Shown here in pieces: positions 42,855 to 53,262 of a DNA stretch of 64,000 nt. The notes under the pieces were generated by a model. That model searched no databases. It had not been told where the DNA came from and worked only from the letters and a program-made list of their open reading frames with translations. The stretch is from Arachis hypogaea (Eukaryota > Streptophyta > Magnoliopsida > Fabales > Fabaceae), in NCBI RefSeq assembly GCF_003086295.3, contig NC_092051.1, positions 82,344,445-82,408,444 of the forward strand, read 5' to 3'. A program made the translations under genes and the position numbers. Position 1 is the first letter of the stretch, and each line of letters starts with the position of its first letter.

Positions 42855-44019
42855 CAACACCAAACTTAAATTGTTGCTTGTCCCCAAACAAATAAAAATC
42901 AAATAGGATAAAAAGAAGATAATATACTATAAATTCCAAATATCAATGAAACTTAGCTCCAATCAGATGAGCCGGACTAGTAGCTTTTTGCCTCTGAACA
43001 GTTTTGGCATCCCACTTTATCCCTTGAAGTTTAGAATGATTGGCATCTATAGGAACTCAGAATTCAGATAGTGTTATTGATTCTCCTAGTTCAGTATGTT
43101 GATTCTTGAACACAGCTACTTTATGAGTCTTGGCCGTGGCCCTAAGCACTTTGTTTTCCAATATTACCACCGGATACATAAAGGCCACAGACACATAATT
43201 GGGTGAACCTTTTCAGATTGTGACTCAGCTTTGCTAAAGTCCCCAATTAGAGGTGTCCAGGGTTCTTAAGCATACTCTGTTTTTGCTTTGGACCTCGACT
43301 TTAACCGCTCAGTCTCAAGCTTTTGGCTTGACACCTTCACGCCACAAGCACATGGTTAGGGACAGCTTGGTTTATCGCTTAGGCCAGGATTTTATTCCTT
43401 TGGGCCCTCCTATCCATTGATGCTCAAAGCCTTGGATCCTTTCTATTACCCTTGCCTTTTGGTTTAAAGGGTTACTGGCTTTTTGCTCTTGCCTTTTTGT
43501 TTAAAGAGCTCTTGGCTTTTTCTGCTTGCTTTTTTTTCTTTTTCTTTCTTTTATATTTTTCACCAATTTTCTTTTCTCTTTTTTTTTTGCAAGCTTTTCT
43601 TTATTCACTGCTTTTTCTTGCTTCAAGAATCATTTTTATGATTTTTCAGATCATCAAATAACATTTCTCCTTTTTTATCATTCTTTCAAGAGCCAACAAC
43701 TTTAACATTCATAACAACAAATTCAAAAGACATATGCATTGTTCAAGCATTCATTTAGAAAATAAAAAGTATTGTCACCACATCAAAATAATTAAACTAG
43801 TTTCAAGGATGAATTCAAAATCATGTACTTCTTGTTCTTTTGTAATTAACACATTTTTCATTTAAGAGAGGTAGTGGATTCATAGGACATTCATAGCTTT
43901 AAGACATAGACACTTAAATACTAATGATCATGCAATAAGACATAAACATAAATATAAAGCATAGTAAACAAAAAACAGAGAAAAATAAATAGACAAAGAG
44001 ATTAAGGAACGGATCCACC
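42855..44019 (-). other. E5 3' UTR and PPT
   Basis: Non-coding, alignable with 4284-4945 and 36849-37953. The PPT-position motif AAGTTTGGTGTTG abuts the LTR. A pyrimidine-rich stretch lies at 43525-43600. Confidence 0.75.
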
Positions 44020-44809
44020 TTAGTGAGGGTGGCGTCTTCCTCTTCTTGAAGAACCAATGGTGCTCTTGAGCTCCTCTATGACTCTTCCTTGTCTTTGTTG
44101 CTCCTCCCTCATAGCTCTTTGATCTTCTCTAATCTCATGGAGAATGATGGAGTGCTCTTGGTGTTCCATCCTTAGTTGTCCCATGTTGGAACTTAATTCT
44201 TCTAAGGAGGTGTTGATTTGCTCCCAATAGTTTTATGGAGGGAAGTGCATCCCTTGAGGTATCTCATGGATTTCATGGTGAAGAATTTCTTCAAGCTCTA
44301 GTTGAGGTCCATGATCTCTTGTTTGCTCCATCCTTTTTTTAGTGATGGGCTTGTCCTCATTAATGAGGATATCTCCCTCTATGTCAATTCCAGCCAAATT
44401 GCAGAGGTGGCAAATGAGGTGAGGAAAGGCTAACCTTATCAAAGTGGAGGACTTGTCAGCCACCTTGTACAGTTCTTGAGGTATAATCTCATGAACTTCC
44501 ACTTTCTCCACAATCATGATACTATGGATCATAATGGCCCGGTCTACAGTAACTTCAGACCGGTTGCTAGTAGGAATAATTGAGCTTTGAATGAACTCCA
44601 ACCATCCTCTAGCTACAGGCTTAAGGTCTGGTCTTCTCATTTTTCAGCTTAAAAGGGACCTCAGGGATCACCTTTTTTTTTGCCACAACTTCATAGAAGT
44701 GGTCTTGATAGACCTTTGAGATGAATCTCTCCATCTCCCATGACTCTGAGGTGGAAGCAATTGCCTTCCCTTTCCTCTTTCTTGAGGTTTCTCTGGCCTT
44801 AGGTGCCAT
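44020..44809 (-). pseudogene. E5 ORF3 with about 100-residue internal deletion
   Basis: The N-terminus (44809 to about 44650) is nearly identical to E3 ORF3. The middle of the family core, including the ILMVQEFYANAW segment, is missing at about 44640, and the rest (DLKPVARGWLEFIQSS, FPHLICHLCNLAGI) continues in another frame to 44233. A TAA at 44233-44235 is shared with E3 but is CAA in E4. The tail down to 44020 is still alignable. The TATATAAA box is 192 bp upstream of the ATG. Not functional. Confidence 0.82.
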
Positions 44810-45000
44810 TGAAGGTTATGGAAAAACAAAAAGCAATGCTTTTACCACACCAAACTTAAAAGGTTTGCTCGTCCCTGAGCAAAAGAAGAAAGGAAGTAGT
44901 ACAAGAAGAAGAAAATGGGGGAGATGGAGGGAGAAGGTGTATTCGGCCAAGGGGGAGAAGTGGTGGTTGTAATGTGTGAAAATGGAGTAGTGTTGAGGGA

Positions 45001-45008
45001 TTTATATA
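45001..45008 (-). promoter_or_regulatory. Putative internal promoter of E5 ORF3 (TATATAAA)
   Basis: Minus-strand TATATAAA, 192 bp before the ATG at 44809, with CACCCC before it. The spacing matches E3 and E4 exactly although the ORF itself is broken here. Confidence 0.6.
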
Positions 45009-45281
45009 GGGGTGAAGGGTAGGTTTCGGCCATTAGGGTTGGGTTTGGGAGGGAAAATAATTCAAATTTTGGAGGTAGATGGGATTTATGGGGAAGAGTG
45101 GATGGATGTGAGTGGTTAAGGGTATTTGGGGAAGAGGTATGGAGGTGATTGGTGAAGGGTATTTGGGGAAGAGAGTTATGAAAAGGTGTGAAGAGGAGAG
45201 AAGAAGAAGTGGGGTAGGTGGGGATCCTGTGGGGTCCACAGATCCAGAGGGGTCAAGGACTTAACATCCCACCTCCATTTA

Positions 45282-45483
45282 GGCGTGCAAACGCCCTTAG
45301 AATGCATGTCTGGCGTTAAACGCCAGCTTGTTGCTTGTTTCTGGTGTTTAATGCCAATTCCATGCTCTGTTCTGGCATTAAACGTCAGTCTGGTACTTGT
45401 TTCTGGCGTTTAACGCCAGTTAGATGCTTCTTTTTGGCGTTAAACGCCAGTTTGATGGTTCTTACTGGCGTTTAAATGCCAGT
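45282..45483 (-). repeat. E5 internal palindrome array upstream of ORF3
   Basis: About five units of CTGGCGTTTAACGCCAG and C-to-T-decayed forms (GGCATTTAATGCC-like). Confidence 0.88.
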
Positions 45484-45629
45484 AGGTTCTTCCTCCAGGG
45501 TGAGCTATTTTTAATGCTGTTTTTCATTCTGTTTTTGATTTTTCAGTAGTTTTTATGACTTCACATGATCATCAACCTAAAAAAAATATAAAATAACAAT
45601 AGAAAATAAATAGATATAATTAAATAACA

Positions 45630-45660
45630 TTGGGTTGCCTCCCAACAAGCGCTTCTTTAA
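45630..45660 (-). other. Post-stop hairpin motif, E5
   Basis: The same GAAGCGCTTGTTGGGAGG motif and CCCAA partner as in E3, 35 nt after the gag-protease stop. Confidence 0.7.
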
Positions 45661-45694
45661 AGTCAATAGCTTGACAGTGAGCTCTCATGGAGCC

Positions 45695-48034
45695 TCACAG
45701 ATGTTCAGAGCATTGTTGGGACCTCCCAACACCAAACATAGAGTTTGAATGTGGGGGTTCAACACCAGACTTAGAGTTTGGTTGTGGCCTCCCAACACCA
45801 AACTTAGAGTTTGACTGTGGGGGCTTTGGTTGACTCTGCAGTGAGAGAAGCTTTTCATGCTTCCTCTCCATGGTTACAGAAGGAGAACCTTGAGTCTTAA
45901 ACACAAGGTTGTCCTCATTTAGTTGAAGGACCAACTCTCCTTTGTCCACATCAATCACAGCTTTTGCTATGACTAGGAAGGATCTTCCAAGGATGATGGA
46001 TTCATCCTCATCCTTCCCAGTGTCTAGGATTATGAAATCAGTAGGGATGTAAAGGCCTTCAACCTTTACTAACAAGTCCTCTACTAATCCATAAGCCTGT
46101 TTCATTGATTTGTCTGCCATCTCTAGTGAGATTCTTGCAGCTTGTACCTCTAAGATTCCCAGTTTCTCCATTACAGAGAGTGAAATGAGGTTTATCCCGG
46201 ACCCAAGGTCACACAGAGCCTTCTCAAAGGTCATTGTGCCTATGGTACAAGGTATGAAGAACTTTCTGGGATCCGGTTTCTTCTGAGGCAATGTTTGCCT
46301 TATCAATGCACGGAGTTCATTGGAGAACAAGGGGGGTTCATCCTCCTAAGTATCATTACCAAATAAACTGGCATTCAACTTCATGATGGCTCCTAGATAT
46401 TTAGCAACCTGCTCTTCACTGATGTCTTCATCCTCTTTAGAGGAAGAATAGTCATCAGAGCTCATAAATGGTAAAAGGAGGTTCAATGGAATCTCTATGG
46501 TCTTTAGTTGAGCCTCAGATTCCCTTGGTTCCTCAAAGGGAAACTCCTTATTGGTCAGTGAACGTCCCAAGAGGTCTTCCTCACTAGGATTCACGTCCTT
46601 CTCCTCCTCTCTGGGTTCGGCCAAACCAAGTAAGGTAATGGCCTTGCACTCTCTTTTTGGATTCTCTTATGTATTGCTTGGGAGAGTACTAGGAGGAGTT
46701 TCAGTGGCTCTTTTACTCAGCTGGCCCACTTGTGCCTCCAAATTTCTAATGGAGGACCTTGTTTCATTCATGAAACTTAGAGTGGCCTTAGATAGATCAG
46801 AGACTATATTTGCTAAGCTAGATGGACTCTGCTCAGAATTCTCTGTCTGTTGCTGAGTTGATGATGGAAAAGAATTGCTATTGCTAAACATGTTTCTTCC
46901 ACCATTATTAAAGCCTTGTTTAGGCTTTTGTTGATCCTTCCATGAGAAATTTGGATGATTTCTCCATGAGGGATTATAAGTGTTTCCATAGGGTTCACTC
47001 ATGTAATTCACCTCTGCTATTGCAGGGTTCTTAGGATTATAAGCTTCTTCTTCAGAAGATGCCTCCTTAGTACTGTTGGATGCAGCTTGCAATCCATTCA
47101 GACTTTGAGAAATCATATTGACTTGCTGAGTCAATATTTTGTTCTGAGCCAATATGGCATTCAGAGTATCAATTTTAAGAACTCCCTTCCTCTGAGGCGT
47201 CCCATTACTCACAGGATTTCTTTCAGAAGTGTACTTGAACTGGTTATTTGCAACTATGTCAATGAGTTCCTGAGCTTCTGCAGGCATTTTCTTTAGGTGA
47301 ATGGATCCACCTGCAGATTGGTCCAATGACAACTTAGCTAATTCAGACAGACCATCATAGAATATATCCAGGATGGTCCATTCTGAAAGCATGTTTGAAG
47401 GACACTTTTTGGTCAGTTGCTTGTATCTCTCTTAAGCTTCATAGAGGGATTCACCTTCTTTCTGTTTGAAGGTTTGAACATCCACTCTAAGTTTGCAAAG
47501 ATTTTGAGGAGGAAAGAACTCGGCTAAGAAAGCCGTGACCAGCTTATCCCAAGAGTTTAGGCTATTTTTAGGTTGAAAGTCCAACCATATTCTAGCTCTG
47601 TCTCTTACAGCAAATGGGAAAAGCATAAGCCTGTAGACCTCGGGATCAACCCCATTGATCTTAACAGTATCACAGATCTGCAAGAATTCAGTTAAGAACT
47701 AAAAAGGATCTTCTGATGGAAGTCCATGAAACTTGCAATTCTGTTGCATTAAAGAAACTAATTGAGGCTTTAGCTCAAAATTGTTTGCTCCAATGGCAGG
47801 GATTGAGATGCTTCTTCCATGGAAGTTGGAATTTGGTGCAGTAAAGTCACGAAGCATCTTCCTTGCACCTCCACCATTGTTATTGGTTTTGGCCATCTCT
47901 ACTTCTTTTTCAAAAATTTCAGTAGAGTCCTCTTTAGAGTTTTGTGTTTTAGCTTCTCTTAGCTTCCTCTTCAGAGTCTTTTCAGGTTCAGGATCTGCTT
48001 CAACAAGAATGTTCTTGTCCTTGCTCATGCTCAT
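45695..48034 (-). pseudogene. gag: E5 gag-protease polyprotein, interrupted by four stop codons
   Basis: Same architecture as E3 and E4: N-terminus ILVEADPEPEKTLKRKL, gag domain (ARIWLDFQP, LAEFFPPQNLCKLR), NPSWRNHPNFSW, NLEAQVGQLS, protease with DLGSG and ILGRSFL (Pro to Ser), and a tail with NSKFGV-type repeats ending QCSEHL. I take the ATG at 48034 because it matches E3 and E4. A frame extends 5' to 48079 but has no counterpart in the sister copies. Stops are TAG 47699-47701 (Gln in E4), TAA 47432-47434 (Trp in E3/E4), TAA 46667-46669 (Lys in E3) and TAG 46346-46348 (Trp in E3). No frameshift. Confidence 0.88.
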
Positions 48035-49822
48035 ATGAAAAAGAAGGGAACAGAAAATAATAGGGATCCTCTTTGCCACAGTAGAGAGGTTCTTTTATGT
48101 GATTAGAATAGAAGAAAAAGAAATCGAACACAGAAAGAGGGAGAGGGTTCGAATTTTTAAGAAGAAGAGAAGTGTTAGTAGATAAATAAAATAATTAGAA
48201 AGAGATGAGGGGGAGAGAATTTCGAAAATTAGAAGAAAAAAAAAAGAAAAATATTTTTGTTTTTATTTTATTTATTAATTAGTATTCAAAAAAGTTAGAA
48301 GAAACAATTAATTAATTAAAAAGATTTTTAAAAAAGAGGGAAGTGATTTTCGAAAATTAGGAGAGAGAAATAGTTAGGTGGTTTTGAAAAAGATTTTGAA
48401 ATTAATTTTAAAAGATATGAAGTTAGAAAAAGATATTTTGAAAAGATATGATTTTGAAAAGATATGGTTTTAAAAAGATATGATTTGAAATTTATTTTGA
48501 AAAAGATTTGTTTTTTTTTTTAAATCACAATTAATGACTTGACTCACAAGAAATCACAAGATATGATTCTAGAATTTAAAGTTTGAATCTTTCTTAACAA
48601 GAAAGTAACAAACATGAAATTTTTTTTTGAATGAAAACATTAATTGTCAATGCAATTTTCGAAAATATGAAGTGAAAATAGGAAAAAGATTTTGAAAAAC
48701 TTTGAAAAGGATTTTTGAGAATTTTCGAAAACAAAGGAAAATAAAATGAAAAAGGTTTGATTTTGAAAAAGATTTTGGAAAGATAGATTTTTGAAATTGA
48801 AATCTTGACTTGACTATAACAAGAAACAACTAATTTTAAAAATTTTGAAAAAGTCAACCCAAAGATTTTGAATTTTATGAGTGAAAAAAGGAAAAGATAT
48901 TTTTTTTATTTTTGAATTTTAATGATGAGAGAGAAAAACATCAAAAAGACTCAATGCATGAAAATTTTGGATCAAAACAAATGATGCATGCAAGAACACT
49001 ATGAATGTCAAGATGAACACCAAGAACACTTTGAAGATCATGATGAACATCAAGAACTTATTTTTGAAAAATCTTCAAGAAAAGAAAACATGCAAGACAC
49101 CAAACTTAGAAATTTTTAATTTTTAGACACTATGAATGCAAGAATGCATATGAAAAACAAGAAAAGACACAAAACATAAAAATGCAAAGATCAAACAAAG
49201 AAAATCATCAAGAACAACTTGAAGATCATGAAGAATGCAATGCATGAATTTTCGAAAAATGTAAGAAAGAGATAAACATGCAATTGACACCAAACTTATG
49301 ACTTGACACTAGACTCAAACAAGAAACACAAAATTAATTTTTTTTTTGTTTTTTTATGATTTTTTTACTTTTTTTTTGGATTTTTCAAAAATTAATTGGA
49401 AAAAGAAAAATAAGGATTTCAAAATTTCTAATGAGAATTCCAGGAATCATGCAATGTTAGTCTAAAGCTCCAGTCCAGGAATTACACATGGCTCACTAGC
49501 CAGCCAAGCTTCAGCAGATACAAATCAGGCATATAACAGCTAATTAGATGAGAGTCCAAGGGCTCTTGCCATGATAAGTGGAAGCCTCAGTCCAAAAATT
49601 TAGACATGGCTTGACAACTAGCCAGGCTTCAACAGATCATGAAGAAACTCTAGAATTCATTCTTAAAAATTCTGAATCCATAGAATAATTTATTTATTTA
49701 TTTATTTATTTTTTTGAAAATTTTTTGAAAATACAAAGAATAAAAACAAAAACTTAAAATTAAAATAAAATTACCTAATCTGAGAAACAAGATGAACTGT
49801 CAGTTATCCAAATTCGAACAAT
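48035..49822 (-). other. E5 leader between PBS and gag
   Basis: A-rich on the plus strand, no coding potential. TAAGTTTGGTGTC motifs occur near 49098 and 49286 (element sense), and two copies of the GGCTGGC...CATGTCTAA repeat lie at about 49460-49640. TTTA repeats lie near 49690-49710. Confidence 0.7.
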
Positions 49823-49839
49823 CCCTCGCAACGGCGCCA
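49823..49839 (-). other. E5 primer binding site (tRNA-Asp type)
   Basis: Plus-strand CCCTCGCAACGGCGCCA, one or two mismatches from the E3 PBS, 6 bp from the LTR. Confidence 0.82.
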
Positions 49840-49845
49840 AAAACT

Positions 49846-51037
49846 TGGTGCACAAAATCGTGATCGTTCATTCCTTGGTAACGGCACTGAAAACTTTATA
49901 CGCACGTTCATAATCTTAGTTCTTTGTCACAACTTCACACAACTAACCAGCAAGTGCACTGGGTCGTCCAAGTAATAAACCTTACGTGAGTAAGGGTCGA
50001 TCCCACGGAGATTGTCGGCTTGAAGCAAGCTATGGTCACCTTGTAAATCTCAGTCAGGCAGATTCAATTGGTTATGGAGATTTGATAATTAAAATATAAA
50101 ATAAAGATAGAGATACTTATGTAATTCATTGGTGAGAATTTCAGATAAGCATATAGAAATTCTTAGTTCCTTCTGAATCTCCGCTTTCCTACTGCTTTCA
50201 TCCAATCCTTCATACTCCTTTCCATGAAAAGCTGTATGTTGGGCATCACCGTTGTCAATGGTTACATCCCGTCCTCTCAGTGAAAATGGTCCAAAATGTG
50301 CTGTCACCGCACGGCTAATCATCTGTCGGTTCTCGATCCTGCTGGAATAGGATTTAGTAATCCTTTTGCGTCTGTCACTACGCCCAGCACTCGCGAGTTT
50401 GAAGCTCGTCACAGCCATCCCTTCCCAGATCCTACTCGAAATACCACAGACAAGGTTTAGACTTTTCGGATCTCAAGAATGGCCGTCAATAATTTTAGCT
50501 TATACCACGAAGACTCTAATATCTTGGACTCGGTCCCCTGTATTAGATATCTAAGAGATACTCATTCTAGCTTATCTTCATATATAATGGAAGTGGTTGT
50601 CAGGCACGCGTTCATAAATGAGAATGGTGATGAGCATCACATAATCATCACATTCATCATGTTCTTGGGTGCGAATGAATATCTTAGAATAAGAATAAGC
50701 TTGAATTGAATAGAAAAACAGTAGTACTTTGCATTAATTCATGAGGAACAGCAGAGCTCCACACCTTAATCTATGGTGTGTAGAAACTCTACCGTTGAAA
50801 ATACATAAGTGAAAATAGGGTTCATTGGCTTCGGCCCAAGAGAGGGAACCAGAATGACCAAGGGTTTACAGAAATAAGTAAATGATGGAGAAATCCACTT
50901 CCGGGCCCACTTGGTGTGTGCTTGGGCTGAGCATTGAAGCTTCCATGTGTAGAGGTCTTCCTTGGAGTTAAACGCCAGTCTGTAACTTGTTTCTGGCGTT
51001 TAACTCTGCTTTGCAACTTGTTTCTAGTGTTTAACGC
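49846..51037 (-). mobile_element. E5 5' LTR, outer end deleted
   Basis: It aligns with 41289-42450 and then stops inside the U3 palindromes. The U5 hairpin is at 49980-49995. The copy also differs by internal indels near 50810-50860 (GTGAAAATAGGGTTC region and loss of a segment found at 42231-42270). Confidence 0.88.
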
Positions 51038-51042
51038 CAGCT

Positions 51043-52099
51043 TTGCATCCTTTTCTGGCATTTGAACGCCAGAGTTATTCCTCTCTGGGCTCTTACTGTC
51101 CTCAGAGGGATTTTGGATAATATTTTGCTCATCCTCTGTCAGTTGTTCTTTTCATGGCTTTCTGCTACTCTGAAGTGAGGTATTTAATGTTTTCCCACTT
51201 CTTAATTGAACTGCCTGGCACTCTTCTATTATCTGCTTTGATAACTACTGTTTTGTCTGATTCAATTGTGCTTCCATATTTTTATTAGCATTTTTAGTGT
51301 CTTGTAGCATCTCCTTGAATTCTGCTATCTGTTTTGTTAGAAAACACAATTGTTGATTGAGTTCAGCAACATGTTCTGGAGGACCAAGTTCAGTAGACAC
51401 TGCTTTGGCTTCTTCTTTTATGGAGGACCCACTACTTATGTACAGATGCTGATTTCTAGCAACTATATCAATAAGCTCTTGAGCCTCTTCAATAGTTTTT
51501 CTCATGTGTATAGATCCACCAGCTGAGTGGTCTAGAGATATATGATCTCTTTCTGTAAGCCCATAGTAGAAGATGTCTAATTGCACCCACTCTGAAAACA
51601 TTTCAGAGGGGCATTTCCTTAGCATCCCTCTGTACCTCTCCCAAGCATTATAAAGGGATTCATCATCCTCTTATTTAAAGCCTTGGATGTCCAGCCTTAG
51701 CTGTGTCATCCTTTTTTGAGGGAAATATTGATTCAGAAATTTGTCTGATAACGGTTTCCATGTTTTTATGCTTGCTGTGGATTGGTTATTTAACCACCTT
51801 TTAGCTTGATCTTTTACAGCAAACAGAAATAGTAACAGCCTGTATACATCCTGATATACCTCCTTGTCACGTACTGTGTCAGCAATTTGCAAGAATTATA
51901 CCAGAAACTCAGTAGATTCTTCCTGTGGAAGACCGGAATACTGGCAGTTTTGCTGCACCATGACAATAAGCTGAGGATTTAGCTCAAAACTGCCTGCTTT
52001 GATGGGAGGTATACAGATACTACTCCCATATGCAGCAGTAGTGGGATTAGCATATGACCCCAGAGTCCTTCTGGACTGTTCATTTCCACTTAGATCCAT
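51043..52099 (-). pseudogene. gag: E2 gag remnant with three stop codons
   Basis: The ATG at 52097-52099 starts a gag clearly related to, but diverged from, that of E3-E5 (IPPIKAGSFELNPQLIVMVQ against IPAIGANNFELKPQLVSLMQ). The retrotransposon gag core follows (AKRWLNNQ, LNQYFPQKRMTQLRLDI, EMFSEWVQLDIFYYGLTE) with a C-terminal coiled stretch (AELNQQLCFLTKQIAEFKEM). The reading stays in one frame with TAA 51896-51898, TAA 51671-51673 and TAG 51245-51247. Each sits where a Gln codon is plausible. It continues into the protease region at 41288 after removing E5. Confidence 0.87.
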
Positions 52100-53240
52100 G
52101 ATGGATAAAATGGAATTGATATGAATTGCAAAGAAAATATATTTTTGTTTTTATTTTATTTAAGTAGGACAAACCAAATTATTAAGATAAATAAAAATAA
52201 TAAGATAAAATAAAATAAAATATTTAGAAGTTAAAATGTAAATTTCGAAAACCAAGAGAAAAATAAATTTGAAAATGAAAATAATTGCTTAATTAAGAAG
52301 ATTTGAAAAACTTTGGATATGATTTTTGAAAAAGATTTTGAATTTTGAAAAGATTTCATTTTTAAAAAAAAATCTGAATTTTTAAAAGTAATTTTCAAAA
52401 ATACAATTTAAAATAAAGAGAAAAGATATTTTTGAATTTAATGAGGAAAGAGAAAAATAATAAAATGACACAAGACTTAAAATTTTAAGATCTAATGCTC
52501 CTTGTTTTTCGAAAATTTTGGAGGAAAAACACCAAGGAACACCAAACTTAAAAATTTTAAGATCAAAATACAAAGAAGACTCAAGAACACCTTGAAGACT
52601 CACAAGAACATAAAAAGAACACCAAACTTAAAACTTTTAGAAAACTAAAAATAAATTTTCAAAAATTAAAGAAAAATAACAAGAGAACACCAAACTTAAA
52701 ACTTTGATACAAGATTTAATCAAAGAAAAATTATTTTTAAAAAAGTTTTAAAAGGAAGATACCCAATTACCAAGAACATAAGCACAACGCTCTAGCCAAC
52801 TGAGCTATAAATTTAAAGTGTTCTTAGAAAAAAATATTTAATGTATACAATTTTTTTATATTTTGGATACTAATAATTCGAAAATGCACAAGAAAAACAA
52901 GAAAAAACACAAAACAAGAAAAACTAAAGATCAAACAAGGAAAATAAACAAAAACAACTTGAAGATTAAGAAAGAACTAAGAACATATAATTCCAAAAAT
53001 TGAAAGAAAAATAAAATCATGCAATTGACACCAAACTTAAAATATGAAACTAAACTCAAACAGAAGACTAAATCATGAAGTTATTGATTTTTAAAAATTT
53101 TCGAAAATAATTTAGAAAAATAAAATAAGGACTTTAAAATTTTAACCAAAAACAATAATAGAAGACTCTAAACCAAAAAGAAAAATTTTTCCTAATCTAA
53201 GCAACAAGATGAATCGTCAATTGTCCAAACTCGAACAATC
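52100..53240 (-). other. E2 leader between PBS and gag
   Basis: A-rich on the plus strand. TAAGTTTGGTGTT-type motifs (element sense) lie near 52547, 52618, 52686 and 53028. A tRNA-like fragment is at 52779-52807. No coding potential. Confidence 0.72.
52779..52807 (-). other. tRNA-like fragment (tRNA-Ile 5' half type)
   Basis: The minus strand reads TAGCTCAGTTGGCTAGAGCG and then TTGTGCTTA. This matches the A-box/D-arm and start of the anticodon arm of plant tRNA-Ile(AAU) as I remember it, with a few differences. No T-arm or B-box follows in the next 80 bp, so it is not a functional tRNA gene. Confidence 0.55.
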
Positions 53241-53256
53241 CCTGGCAACGGCGCCA
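53241..53256 (-). other. E2 primer binding site (tRNA-Asp type)
   Basis: Plus-strand CCTGGCAACGGCGCCA, one C to T change from the E3 PBS, 6 bp from the LTR. Confidence 0.85.
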
Positions 53257-53262
53257 AAAACT

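Larger units (their letters stand above)
41289..51037 (-). mobile_element. E5: non-autonomous gag-protease + ORF3 element, minus strand
   Basis: LTRs at 41289-42854 (complete) and 49846-51037 (truncated) enclose 3' UTR, ORF3, palindrome array, post-stop hairpin, gag-protease, leader and PBS. The layout equals E3 and E4. The 5' LTR lacks about 370-380 bp at its outer end, including the start TGATGAG; the break falls in a GTTTAACGCCAG palindrome and joins E2 at CAGCT, suggesting a deletion between short repeats (CAG). Confidence 0.87.

Noticed and set aside
52779..52807. A functional tRNA gene
   Set aside because: Only the 5' half is recognisable; no T-arm, acceptor pairing or B-box follows.
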